From: Methylophaga sp.
GTDB taxonomy: Bacteria; Pseudomonadota; Gammaproteobacteria; Nitrosococcales; Methylophagaceae
Assembly: GCA_014762585.1 (NCBI GenBank)
Contig: JABURN010000049.1
Location: forward strand, 1-14,484
Reading direction: 5' to 3'
DNA: 14,484 nt
Shown: in pieces, positions 8,621 to 14,433 of the stretch
How positions within the stretch are numbered: position 1 is the first letter of the stretch
Layout of the letters: every line of letters begins with the position of its first letter
Translations under genes and position numbers: made by a program
Notes under the pieces: generated by a model
What the model was told of the DNA's origin: nothing
The model's database searches: none
The model's input: the letters and a program-made list of their open reading frames with translations, nothing else

Positions 8621-9667
8621 ATGAAAATGGTGATTTCAGTATGGCTTTTAGCCATGCTCGGCGGAATATCAACGCTGCAGGCCAATGAGCAGATCAATCA
8701 GTGTCTGATGACACAGATGGCCACTGCTGATGATACGGTGACGGTGGGCGAGCTACGCCAGTTCTGTGAAGGTGAAGCAACACAGGCGGATATCGAAGCA
8801 GCTGCCCCTTCACCCAGCGAACCGGTTGATATCGAAGTCACAGAAAACGGTGTTGAAACTGAAGACGACTCCGCTATTACCCGTCGCTTATTTCTGGAAA
8901 AGAAAGAAGCACGCAATCCTTTCGTACTACTGCCGCATAAGCCCAATTACATTATGCTCAGTAACAATATGAGCTCGCCGAATGAGGCACCATTCCGTGC
9001 CGCTGATCCGGATGATGATATTAACTTCCAGCCCTGGGAGACCAAGTTTCAGATCAGTCTGAAAGCACCGGTTGCTTACGGGCTGTTCAACAACCGTGCG
9101 GATCTCTACGTCGCTTATACCAACCGGTCATTCTGGCAGCAGTTCAACAAGGAAGGGTCGGCACCGTTCCGTGACTCTAACCATGAGCCGGAGGCCTGGC
9201 TGTCATTCCGTAATGACTATGAAATTTTCGGTGTGAAAAACTCGGTGATTCGAACAGGTATATCGCACCAGTCCAACGGTCAGTCCGGTGAACTGTCGCG
9301 CAGCTGGAACCGCGTGTATGCCGATTTCATCTTTGAATATGATGATCTTTATCTCTCGTTCAAACCTTGGCTTCGTATCAACGAAGACAATGAAGACGAT
9401 GATAATCCCGATATCGATGAATATATGGGCAACTTTGAACTGGGCGCCCTGTATAAAATGGACCGTCACAATTTCGAGCTGATGCTTAGAAATAATCTCG
9501 ATTTCGGTGAAAACTACGGTGCTATTCAACTGGGCTGGAGCTTCCCGCTAAGCGACCGGGTAAGAGGTTATGTGCAGTGGTTCAACGGTTACGGAGAGAG
9601 CCTGATTGATTACGATGCCCATAGTAATAGCATCGGCTTTGGTATCCAGCTCAGTGACTGGTTATAA
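8621..9667 (+). CDS. pldA: Outer-membrane phospholipase A (OMPLA)
   Basis: PldA is a 12-stranded outer-membrane beta-barrel that hydrolyses phospholipids reaching the outer leaflet. The catalytic triad is visible with the family spacing: His216 and Ser218 in GISHQSNGQ and Asn230 in RSWNR, the same offsets as His142, Ser144 and Asn156 in mature E. coli OMPLA. A signal peptide covers residues 1-21, with probable cleavage after TLQA. The mature N-terminus carries a Cys pair (28 and 49) and then an acidic, probably disordered stretch to about residue 85, absent from the shorter E. coli protein. Aromatic-rich amphipathic strands follow, ending in GIQLSDWL. The ATG has a nearby AGGCAGGTAG as ribosome site. 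Confidence 0.93.
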   Translation: MKMVISVWLLAMLGGISTLQANEQINQCLMTQMATADDTVTVGELRQFCEGEATQADIEAAAPSPSEPVDIEVTENGVETEDDSAITRRLFLEKKEARNPFVLLPHKPNYIMLSNNMSSPNEAPFRAADPDDDINFQPWETKFQISLKAPVAYGLFNNRADLYVAYTNRSFWQQFNKEGSAPFRDSNHEPEAWLSFRNDYEIFGVKNSVIRTGISHQSNGQSGELSRSWNRVYADFIFEYDDLYLSFKPWLRINEDNEDDDNPDIDEYMGNFELGALYKMDRHNFELMLRNNLDFGENYGAIQLGWSFPLSDRVRGYVQWFNGYGESLIDYDAHSNSIGFGIQLSDWL

Positions 9668-9682
9668 AATTCGTTTTCAGCC

Positions 9683-9711
9683 TTGATATTTAACGGTTGT
9701 TATCGTATCAT
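9683..9711 (+). promoter_or_regulatory. Sigma-70 promoter of tRNA-Met with GC-rich discriminator
   Basis: TTGATA (9683-9688) and TATCAT (9706-9711) each match consensus at 5 of 6 positions with the ideal 17-bp spacer. The predicted start near 9718 is about 10 bp before the mature tRNA. The discriminator after the -10 is GGCGCGC (9712-9718), the GC-rich type associated with ppGpp-mediated stringent control of stable RNA genes. Confidence 0.75.
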
Positions 9712-9727
9712 GGCGCGCTTCTCATAC

Positions 9728-9804
9728 GGCTATGTAGCTCAGTTGGTTAGAGCACATCACTCATAATGATGGGGTCGGTGGTTCGAATCCACCCATAGCC
9801 ACCA
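9728..9804 (+). tRNA. tRNA-Met (elongator, anticodon CAT)
   Basis: A complete cloverleaf with acceptor stem GGCTATG/CATAGCC, D arm TAGCTCAGTTGGTTAGAGC, and anticodon stem CATCA/TGATG around loop CTCATAA with CAT at 9762-9764. The T loop TTCGAATCC, discriminator A9801 and encoded CCA (9802-9804) complete it. It is close to the E. coli elongator tRNA-Met and lacks the unpaired first base of initiator tRNA. Its 3' end borders the integrase-bearing element, so it is the probable attachment site. Confidence 0.98.
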
Positions 9805-9934
9805 TTCTTCAACCCGCAACGGGTAAGGCTTTCAGGATGAAACGCCTTGTACAGCTGTGGTACTGAAATTTTGAAAAGTATAGTTATTTCTATAGTTAAT
9901 TGTAGAGATAGCCGTTATTTGGAGATTTCAGACA
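9805..9934 (+). other. Left attachment-side region between tRNA-Met and integrase
   Basis: This non-coding stretch holds several structured motifs. ACCCG-CAA-CGGGT is a small hairpin directly after the tRNA. AAGGCTTTC (9825-9833) pairs with GAAA-C-GCCTT (9839-9848) with one bulged base. ACAGCTGT (9851-9858) is an 8-bp palindrome, and TATAGTTA occurs twice 12 bp apart (9879-9886, 9891-9898). Such motifs are expected of recombinase or excisionase arm sites, but no binding data support that here. GGAG (9921-9924) is the integrase ribosome site. Confidence 0.5.
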
Positions 9935-10975
9935 ATGGCTGGTTCATTCATAAAAAAGAAAATACTAAAATCTGGCGAAGTAAGATACACCGCCACAATC
10001 ACGTATAAATCCCGAAACTATAAAACTAAAACATTTCGACGACGCCGTGACGCGGCTGATTGGGCGGCAAGGTTTCTCAGTGATTTAGAGAATTTTGCTA
10101 TAACTGGCAAAAAACCTTGTGAAGTGACGTTTTCAGACTTGGCAAACGAATACTTAAAACATTGGACAGGGACCGACTCGATACGTATTTCTGCAGTTCA
10201 ATTATTTGCTGAATATTTTGGCGACAAGCTATTGGACAGTATTACAACCGAAGATTGTCGTGATGCCTTGCAGAAGTGGGATAACAAGGCCCCAGCAACA
10301 TTCAACAAATACAAAGCTATCCTGGCTTCAATCTTTGATTATGCGATTTTAAGGAATGAAGAGACGGAAAAGTCATATATATCAACAAACCCAGTAAAAA
10401 CGGTAAGAAACAAACCAATCGATAATCAGCGAGTACGCTATTTATCAGATGACGAAAAAAAGCGTTTAGTCATAGCTAGTCGTGAGGTTGGAGGGAAATT
10501 TTACCTAGCTTTTGTACTTGCACTCTGTACTGGATTACGGAAAAGTAATGTACTAGAGCGGCGCTGGTCTGATGTTGACTTCAGTCGCGGCTTACTCGAA
10601 GTTCGAAAAACAAAAAATGGTGATCCGGTCTATTCACCATTGCCTGCCCCAGTGCTTGATGTTTTGGCTGAATATAGAGAAGTAGGTAACGGTTTAATAT
10701 TTCCTTCAACGACGGATCCAGACAAACCGTTTGATTTTAAGAAGCAATGGAATCGTGCCAGAAAACTTGCACAGATAGATGACTTTAGGTGGCATGACTT
10801 ACGCCATGATGCTGCTTCGACTCTGGCGCGTGATGGTAGGACTCTGCTGGAAATTGCCGAAATATTGGGACATAGATCGCTCCAGTCCACAAAAAGGTAC
10901 GCACATCTCTCTACTGCTCATAAAGCCAGAGTTCTTAATGAGACAATGAATAAAGCACTGTCTGGAATTCTTTAA
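9935..10975 (+). CDS. Tyrosine recombinase / site-specific integrase
   Basis: 346 residues with the phage-integrase layout: an N-terminal arm-binding region rich in basic residues (MAGSFIKKKILKSGEVR onward), a core-binding helical domain at about 65-150, and a C-terminal catalytic domain. The catalytic residues are Arg202 in CTGLRKSN, Lys227 in the KTKNG beta hairpin, His287 and Arg290 in WHDLRH, His313 in LGHRS and nucleophile Tyr322 in TKRYAHLS. All six are present, so it should be active in integrating into, and with a helper excising from, the tRNA-Met site. The ATG is preceded by GGAG with a 10-bp gap. Codon use is more AT-rich than the adjacent chromosomal genes. Confidence 0.95.
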   Translation: MAGSFIKKKILKSGEVRYTATITYKSRNYKTKTFRRRRDAADWAARFLSDLENFAITGKKPCEVTFSDLANEYLKHWTGTDSIRISAVQLFAEYFGDKLLDSITTEDCRDALQKWDNKAPATFNKYKAILASIFDYAILRNEETEKSYISTNPVKTVRNKPIDNQRVRYLSDDEKKRLVIASREVGGKFYLAFVLALCTGLRKSNVLERRWSDVDFSRGLLEVRKTKNGDPVYSPLPAPVLDVLAEYREVGNGLIFPSTTDPDKPFDFKKQWNRARKLAQIDDFRWHDLRHDAASTLARDGRTLLEIAEILGHRSLQSTKRYAHLSTAHKARVLNETMNKALSGIL

Positions 10976-11010
10976 TGTGATTTTCAATTCAAGATAATAA
11001 AGACTTGTCA

Positions 11011-11047
11011 ATGGAGAACCGGCTCAACCCAATAACCGGTTCTCCAT
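11011..11047 (+). repeat. Perfect 12-bp inverted repeat after the integrase (copy A)
   Basis: ATGGAGAACCGG (11011-11022) is the exact reverse complement of CCGGTTCTCCAT (11036-11047), with a 13-base loop. It could end integrase transcription, but no T run follows on either side. Part of it (11017-11045) recurs in diverged form at 12566-12594 in the origin region, which suggests a protein-binding or origin-related role rather than a simple terminator. Confidence 0.75.
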
Positions 11048-11106
11048 AGACCGAGTTTCACCTCATTGGCAATCTGTGCACTCACGAAGTACAGGGGAGA
11101 TGGAAG

Positions 11107-11334
11107 GTGAACGAACCATTAGATACGCTCGGCCAAACGACTGAGAAGGAGTTCTTTTCAAAGATAGATTTCGTCCGACGTTACCCACATTTATTTACGT
11201 TGGGTGAGCTTGAATATTTGGTCAAACACAGGCACTACAATGGTTTTTTTGTTGCTGTTCGAAAGATAGGTCAACGAAAGATCCTAATCTCTGTATCAGA
11301 TGCACTGAGTTGGATCGATGAACAAAAAGGTTAG
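11107..11334 (+). CDS. Small probable DNA-binding protein (excisionase/AlpA-like)
   Basis: 75 residues starting at GTG, with GGGGAG (11094-11099) 7 bp upstream. The core reads FVRRYPHLFTLGELEYLVKHR, then a strand pair with VRKIGQRKILI and a final helix DALSWIDEQ. The pattern of an early helix pair, a basic beta wing and a final helix fits the small winged-helix proteins often found beside integrases and repA in integrative elements, which act as excision factors or transcription regulators. I do not recognise a named family with certainty. Its position between integrase and repA supports a regulatory role. The stop is TAG. Confidence 0.65.
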   Translation: MNEPLDTLGQTTEKEFFSKIDFVRRYPHLFTLGELEYLVKHRHYNGFFVAVRKIGQRKILISVSDALSWIDEQKG

Positions 11335-11335
11335 T

Positions 11336-11360
11336 GGATGGGCAGGTTGATGGCCCATCC
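11336..11360 (+). terminator. 8-bp hairpin directly after the small regulator gene
   Basis: GGATGGGC (11336-11343) pairs perfectly with GCCCATCC (11353-11360) across a 9-base loop, starting 2 bp after the stop codon. The position suits a transcription terminator or an mRNA-stabilising hairpin. No T run follows, so intrinsic termination is uncertain. Confidence 0.4.
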
Positions 11361-11404
11361 GCACGGGATTGTGAGGACACAGCTGGGCTGTCAATCTGCG
11401 CTGA

Positions 11405-11430
11405 AGCTATCGGATAGCTAGCAGATATCT
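11405..11430 (+). promoter_or_regulatory. Palindrome cluster upstream of repA (probable operator)
   Basis: AGCTATC-G-GATAGCT (11405-11419) is a perfect 15-bp odd palindrome. It overlaps GCTAGC (11417-11422) and is followed by AGATATCT (11423-11430), ending 3 bp before the repA start codon. Initiators of this kind often repress their own genes as dimers at inverted repeats, and the small regulator upstream is another candidate binder. Which protein binds here is inference. Confidence 0.55.
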
Positions 11431-11433
11431 AAC

Positions 11434-12351
11434 GTGGACAGTAATCATGATCAGCCATCCCAACTGGTACTGACCAAGCGGGAGAGGAAACTGCTTGATG
11501 CTAGTATAGAGATCGAGCATGCCCGCCCGGAAAACGACGACCTAACATTTATGCACTCGGTTATGTGTCAGGTGGGGCTGCCCCGGTCCAAAGTGGACTC
11601 GCTGCATTTTGAACGAACTTGTGGTGGCGCCGGCCTGTATCTGACCGCAGGAAAAATATGGGATGGCCAGCAATTTATTCAGCAGCCAATTCCATATGGA
11701 CCCATGCCTCGCTTAGTTATGGGGCACCTGAATACACAAGCTCTTCGTCTTAAGACACCAGAAATTGAAATCGGTCGCAGTGCCAGTGAATTTTTGCGGT
11801 GCCTGAATAAAGCGTCGACAGGTGGTCGCACAGGCAGCTACACAATGTTCCGCAAGCAAATGCTGGCTCTTTCAGCTTGCAGCATGACTCTGGGATTCAC
11901 TACCCAATCTAGAGCAATCACCTATGACGGCAAGCCGATCCAGAGGTTTGAAGCATGGCTGACTAATAATGAAGAGCAGCCATCCCTTTGGCCAGGCATC
12001 ATCACTTTCTCCAGCGAGTATTACCAAACACTGCTTGAGCATGCGATACCACTCGACTTGCGTGCATTAAATGCGCTCTCTGACGGAGCACTGGCCATGG
12101 ATATATACACAATGTTGGCCGATCGGCTCCACAGGATCAACGGCAAGCCTTTGACGCTACGCTGGCACAGCTTGCGAGAGCAATTCGGACAGGAATACAC
12201 AGGTTACGAGGCAGACAAGAATTTTAAGAAGAAATTTCTTCGAGCGCTTGATAAGGTGCTGGCCGTCTACCCAACGGCCAAGGTGCGACAGGTAAAAGGG
12301 GGCATACAGATGTTGCCGAGCCCTCCGCCAATCCCGTATCGGAGCGGTTAA
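11434..12351 (+). CDS. repA: RepA_C-family replication initiator
   Basis: 305 residues resembling the plasmid RepA (RepA_C) family, which binds iterons and opens the origin. Recognisable parts are LTKRERKLLDASIEIEH at the N-terminus, the central FSSEYYQTLLEHAIPLDLRALNAL, ALAMDIYTMLADRLHRI at about 219-235, and WHSLREQFG. It ends in VYPTAKVRQVKGGIQMLPSPPP, a tail typical of the family. The first possible start after an in-frame stop at 11419 is GTG 11434; it has no strong Shine-Dalgarno sequence, consistent with low expression. An iteron origin lies directly downstream, which strongly supports the call. The gene symbol is by family, not by identity with one plasmid. Confidence 0.85.
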   Translation: MDSNHDQPSQLVLTKRERKLLDASIEIEHARPENDDLTFMHSVMCQVGLPRSKVDSLHFERTCGGAGLYLTAGKIWDGQQFIQQPIPYGPMPRLVMGHLNTQALRLKTPEIEIGRSASEFLRCLNKASTGGRTGSYTMFRKQMLALSACSMTLGFTTQSRAITYDGKPIQRFEAWLTNNEEQPSLWPGIITFSSEYYQTLLEHAIPLDLRALNALSDGALAMDIYTMLADRLHRINGKPLTLRWHSLREQFGQEYTGYEADKNFKKKFLRALDKVLAVYPTAKVRQVKGGIQMLPSPPPIPYRSG

Positions 12352-12361
12352 TGTGATATAC

Positions 12362-12544
12362 ACGCATTTTTACAGGGGATAACCATGTTGAGAAAAATAG
12401 TTATCCACGCATAATCAGGCCCCCCTAATACGCATAATCAGACCCCTGTTAAGATGAAAACATACGCATAATCAGCACCCCCCTAAACCTATAGTTTTTT
12501 CCTTTATATCTCCTTTATGAATGTTTTCAGAAAGATGTGAATAA
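12362..12544. other. Replication origin (oriV) with iterons, DnaA boxes and AT-rich region
   Basis: Directly after repA come, in order, an ACGCAT half-iteron (12362-12367), an inverted repeat GGATAAC/GTTATCC (12377-12383, 12400-12406) and a DnaA-like box TTATCCACG (12401-12409, 8/9). Three full iterons (12407-12475) follow, then an AT-rich stretch (about 12483-12530) containing TCCTTTAT twice, 11 bp apart (12500-12507, 12511-12518). A perfect DnaA box lies on the minus strand (TTATTCACA, complement of 12536-12544). This is the textbook layout of an iteron-controlled origin: initiator sites, DnaA sites and an unwinding element. It fits the RepA encoded immediately upstream. Confidence 0.85.
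12407..12475 (+). repeat. Three 12-bp direct repeats (iterons)
   Basis: ACGCATAATCAG is exactly repeated at 12407-12418, 12430-12441 and 12464-12475. Each copy is followed by a C-rich block (GGCCCCCC, GACCCC and CACCCCCC types) and, in the first and third, CTAA. Start-to-start distances are 23 and 34 bp, close to two and three helical turns, so all copies face the same side of DNA. They are the probable RepA binding sites. Confidence 0.92.
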
Positions 12545-12565
12545 GTGCTAGTGAAAAAACCTTAT

Positions 12566-12594
12566 AACCGACCCAGAGCAATATCCGGTTCTCT
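12566..12594 (+). repeat. Diverged copy B of the 11017-11045 element
   Basis: Aligned base by base, 22 of 29 positions match 11017-11045, including AACCG at the left, CAATA in the middle and CCGGTTCTC at the right. The dyad is weaker here (AACCG with CGGTT only). It lies between the origin and the first gene of the following operon. Confidence 0.55.
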
Positions 12595-12650
12595 CTTCAA
12601 AATGATGTCTGACCGACTTATCGTTACCAATAGTCACTATAGGAGGATTT

Positions 12651-13238
12651 ATGGACTATTGGAAAACGATTACTGAACTCGATTCAGAAATGATTTTTAA
12701 CGTGATTTCTCAATATTTTCTGGATGAAGAGTCTGCTGATATCGAACTCTCTAATCGCGATCGAGAAATGATCCCTCACTTGGCCATGAAAGATTTGGAG
12801 CAAGGAGGTGAACCGTTGGTTGAGATTAAAATTAATCAGGAAAAGCTCCAGCAGTTACAGGCTAAAGTTAAAGCAAAACAGCAAATAGCAGAAACTGTTG
12901 GGGAAGTGGAAGAGACGCACTCGGACATTCTTGAAGGTGTTTATGAGTTTTGCGTCACCGACCAACTGGCAATGTACCACCTGCTAATGAATGCAAATGC
13001 TATCCGTCAGATGACTGGCTTGCCAGATATCGCACCTCCAGACCTTTTAAACGCAATGACCGCATTTCAATTTGAGATCAGTGAGCCAATGCGCCATATG
13101 GCCATGGTCACGATAGATCTCGAAATACTAAAGCAGGCTGTATCGTTTGCTAGGCGGTCAGAGCTGGAGGCGGATAAGTACAACCCACACAAAAATCCGT
13201 TTGCTGGGGATTTCTTTAATTCTGAAGGTGGGGAGTAA
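12651..13238 (+). CDS. Hypothetical protein, first gene of operon leading to traG-like gene
   Basis: I do not recognise this 195-residue protein. It is soluble, with no signal or membrane segment. It has an acidic N-terminal part, a likely coiled-coil stretch at about 60-90 (NQEKLQQLQAKVKAKQQ), a helical middle with TDQLAMYHLLMNANAIRQM, and a polar tail DKYNPHKNPFAGDFF. Translation should be strong: AGGAGG (12641-12646) is 4 bp from the ATG. A possible promoter is TTCAAA (12596-12601) with TATCGT (12619-12624), 17 bp apart and only moderate. It starts a run of four close genes in the element and may be a transfer or maintenance accessory protein, which is inference from position. Confidence 0.8.
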   Translation: MDYWKTITELDSEMIFNVISQYFLDEESADIELSNRDREMIPHLAMKDLEQGGEPLVEIKINQEKLQQLQAKVKAKQQIAETVGEVEETHSDILEGVYEFCVTDQLAMYHLLMNANAIRQMTGLPDIAPPDLLNAMTAFQFEISEPMRHMAMVTIDLEILKQAVSFARRSELEADKYNPHKNPFAGDFFNSEGGE

Positions 13239-13244
13239 CTGTTC

Positions 13245-13577
13245 ATGCGCCACTTGAACCGAGCACTGAAATTCCTCCTGGTCTTTGCTGGACTCCTGAC
13301 AGTTCTATGTCTCTACCAGCTGCTGGCTGTCAAACATGGACTATTACCAGCAATGTCGGAGAGCGAAATTACTCAAGATTTAATGATTTTTAATGCTATG
13401 GCCACAATCCCCATTATCACTCTGCTTTTCTGGCCATTGGTATCACAACGTTGGCCAGAAGCTTATTTAGCTGCTATCCGTTTTCGCGGCACCAGATACT
13501 TGATCGTTCTGACTCGATGGAGGGCCGCTTTTCTTGCCTCACTGGTTTCACTAGTTCTTATCGAGGTTGTACTGTGA
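13245..13577 (+). CDS. Small three-helix membrane protein, unknown
   Basis: 110 residues with hydrophobic segments at about 9-29, 47-66 and 84-110, so probably an inner-membrane protein with three helices. A basic stretch IRFRGTRY precedes the last helix. No family is recognised. It starts 6 bp after the previous stop, with GGGAG (13231-13235) upstream, and its stop overlaps the next start (GTGA). Position beside a TraG-like gene suggests a part of the conjugation apparatus or an accessory such as entry exclusion, but nothing in the sequence shows this directly. Confidence 0.75.
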   Translation: MRHLNRALKFLLVFAGLLTVLCLYQLLAVKHGLLPAMSESEITQDLMIFNAMATIPIITLLFWPLVSQRWPEAYLAAIRFRGTRYLIVLTRWRAAFLASLVSLVLIEVVL

Positions 13578-13909
13578 AAACGTTTTTTAAGTGGTGTGGC
13601 TACTTAGTTGTTTTCAGCATCCTAATGGGGTTGGTTCTCAGCTTTATTGTTGAGACAAAGGATGATCTTTCAAAATTTTCTGCGAATGTATCTGGCTGGA
13701 ATAACTCCCTAAGATTTGTTCGCTGGGCATTGATTGCATCATTAGTCGTGTTTTGGTCTGAGATCTGCCAGTTCATGGCCAAGTACAAGGAACTAAGCTC
13801 AGCTCAGTTGGAACATGCCAAAACAATGAAATGGCGGGTTATTGGTGCACTAATTGTTTTTGAAATACTGATTATAGAATCCCTCCCCACCAAACTTATT
13901 GAAGGCTGA
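13574..13909 (+). CDS. Small three-helix membrane protein, unknown
   Basis: 111 residues from a GTG that overlaps the previous stop by 4 bp. A longer frame from 13451 exists but would run 127 bp into the preceding gene, so the GTG is preferred. Hydrophobic segments at about 8-26, 48-68 and 88-103 suggest three membrane helices. A polar loop ETKDDLSKFSANVSGWNN lies between the first two, and a soluble loop KYKELSSAQLEHAK precedes the third. It resembles the previous protein in size and topology but not obviously in sequence. It lies 2 bp before the TraG-like gene, so the two are probably cotranslated. Confidence 0.72.
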   Translation: MKTFFKWCGYLVVFSILMGLVLSFIVETKDDLSKFSANVSGWNNSLRFVRWALIASLVVFWSEICQFMAKYKELSSAQLEHAKTMKWRVIGALIVFEILIIESLPTKLIEG

Positions 13910-13911
13910 AG

Positions 13912-14433
13912 ATGGCTGTAGGTAGCGTTTTCGAGATGTTTTTAACCACCTTCGGATGGCACCTATACGATATTATCTGGGGGATTATAACGAGCACAGG
14001 TTTAGCTTATATCCCACTGCTAGCAGTTATTATTGATAACGTAATTACACCCATCCAATCACAAGATGCTAAGTCAGCATCCGTTACATCTCTCCGACGC
14101 CTAGAGGTCGATATTGTCCGAATCATCATAATGATGGTGATCGCGGTATCTCCTATATTTTCTATTCAATATGGATCTGTGAGCCTTACCAACGCCTGTA
14201 GCGGGGGTAGCTTTAACCAGGGAGATTCCGGAACGGTGCTAGATGATATCTTTGATCCGACACTAATATCAGGCCAAGAGGCGAAAGTCCCGCCATTGTT
14301 TTATTTGGTGATGTCTGTTTCTGGGGGGATTAATGATGCTTTTATAGCTTCACTCCCTTGTGAGCTTTCACTGAGGCAAGTCAGCCAAGAGGTGAATACT
14401 GCAGTAATTACTGATCCAGGGCTCAGAATGTAA
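13912..14433 (+). CDS. TraG N-terminal-like conjugative transfer protein, truncated
   Basis: 173 residues matching the N-terminal part of TraG_N-type mating-pair proteins, membrane components of type IV secretion needed for pilus assembly or mating stabilisation. Visible features are an N-terminal hydrophobic block with FLTTFGWHLYDIIWGIITS (10-28) and on to residue 46, a second helix at 67-85, a pair of Cys (96 and 150), and the family-like AKVPPLFYLVMSVSGG and ASLPCELSLRQVSQEVN. The family normally goes on for hundreds of residues, but this frame ends at DPGLRM. The last Met and the stop codon appear to come from the end of an inserted element starting at 14430, so the native gene is broken. 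No other frame after the break shows the expected continuation. Confidence 0.72.
   Translation: MAVGSVFEMFLTTFGWHLYDIIWGIITSTGLAYIPLLAVIIDNVITPIQSQDAKSASVTSLRRLEVDIVRIIIMMVIAVSPIFSIQYGSVSLTNACSGGSFNQGDSGTVLDDIFDPTLISGQEAKVPPLFYLVMSVSGGINDAFIASLPCELSLRQVSQEVNTAVITDPGLRM

Noticed and set aside
12401..12491. Repeats in the origin considered as a CRISPR array.
   Set aside because: Repeats are only 12 bp, spacers are 11 and 22 bp with shared C-rich tails, and no cas genes are present; an iteron array fits better.
12634..12646. TCACTATAGG resembles the core of the phage T7 promoter just before the 12651 gene.
   Set aside because: Only the last ten bases match; the upstream part of the T7 consensus is absent, no T7-type polymerase is seen, and the GG is part of the AGGAGG ribosome site.
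13451..13573. Longer N-terminus for the third operon gene, starting at 13451.
   Set aside because: It would overlap the preceding gene by 127 bp; the GTG at 13574 gives the usual 4-bp coupled overlap and begins right at the first hydrophobic helix.
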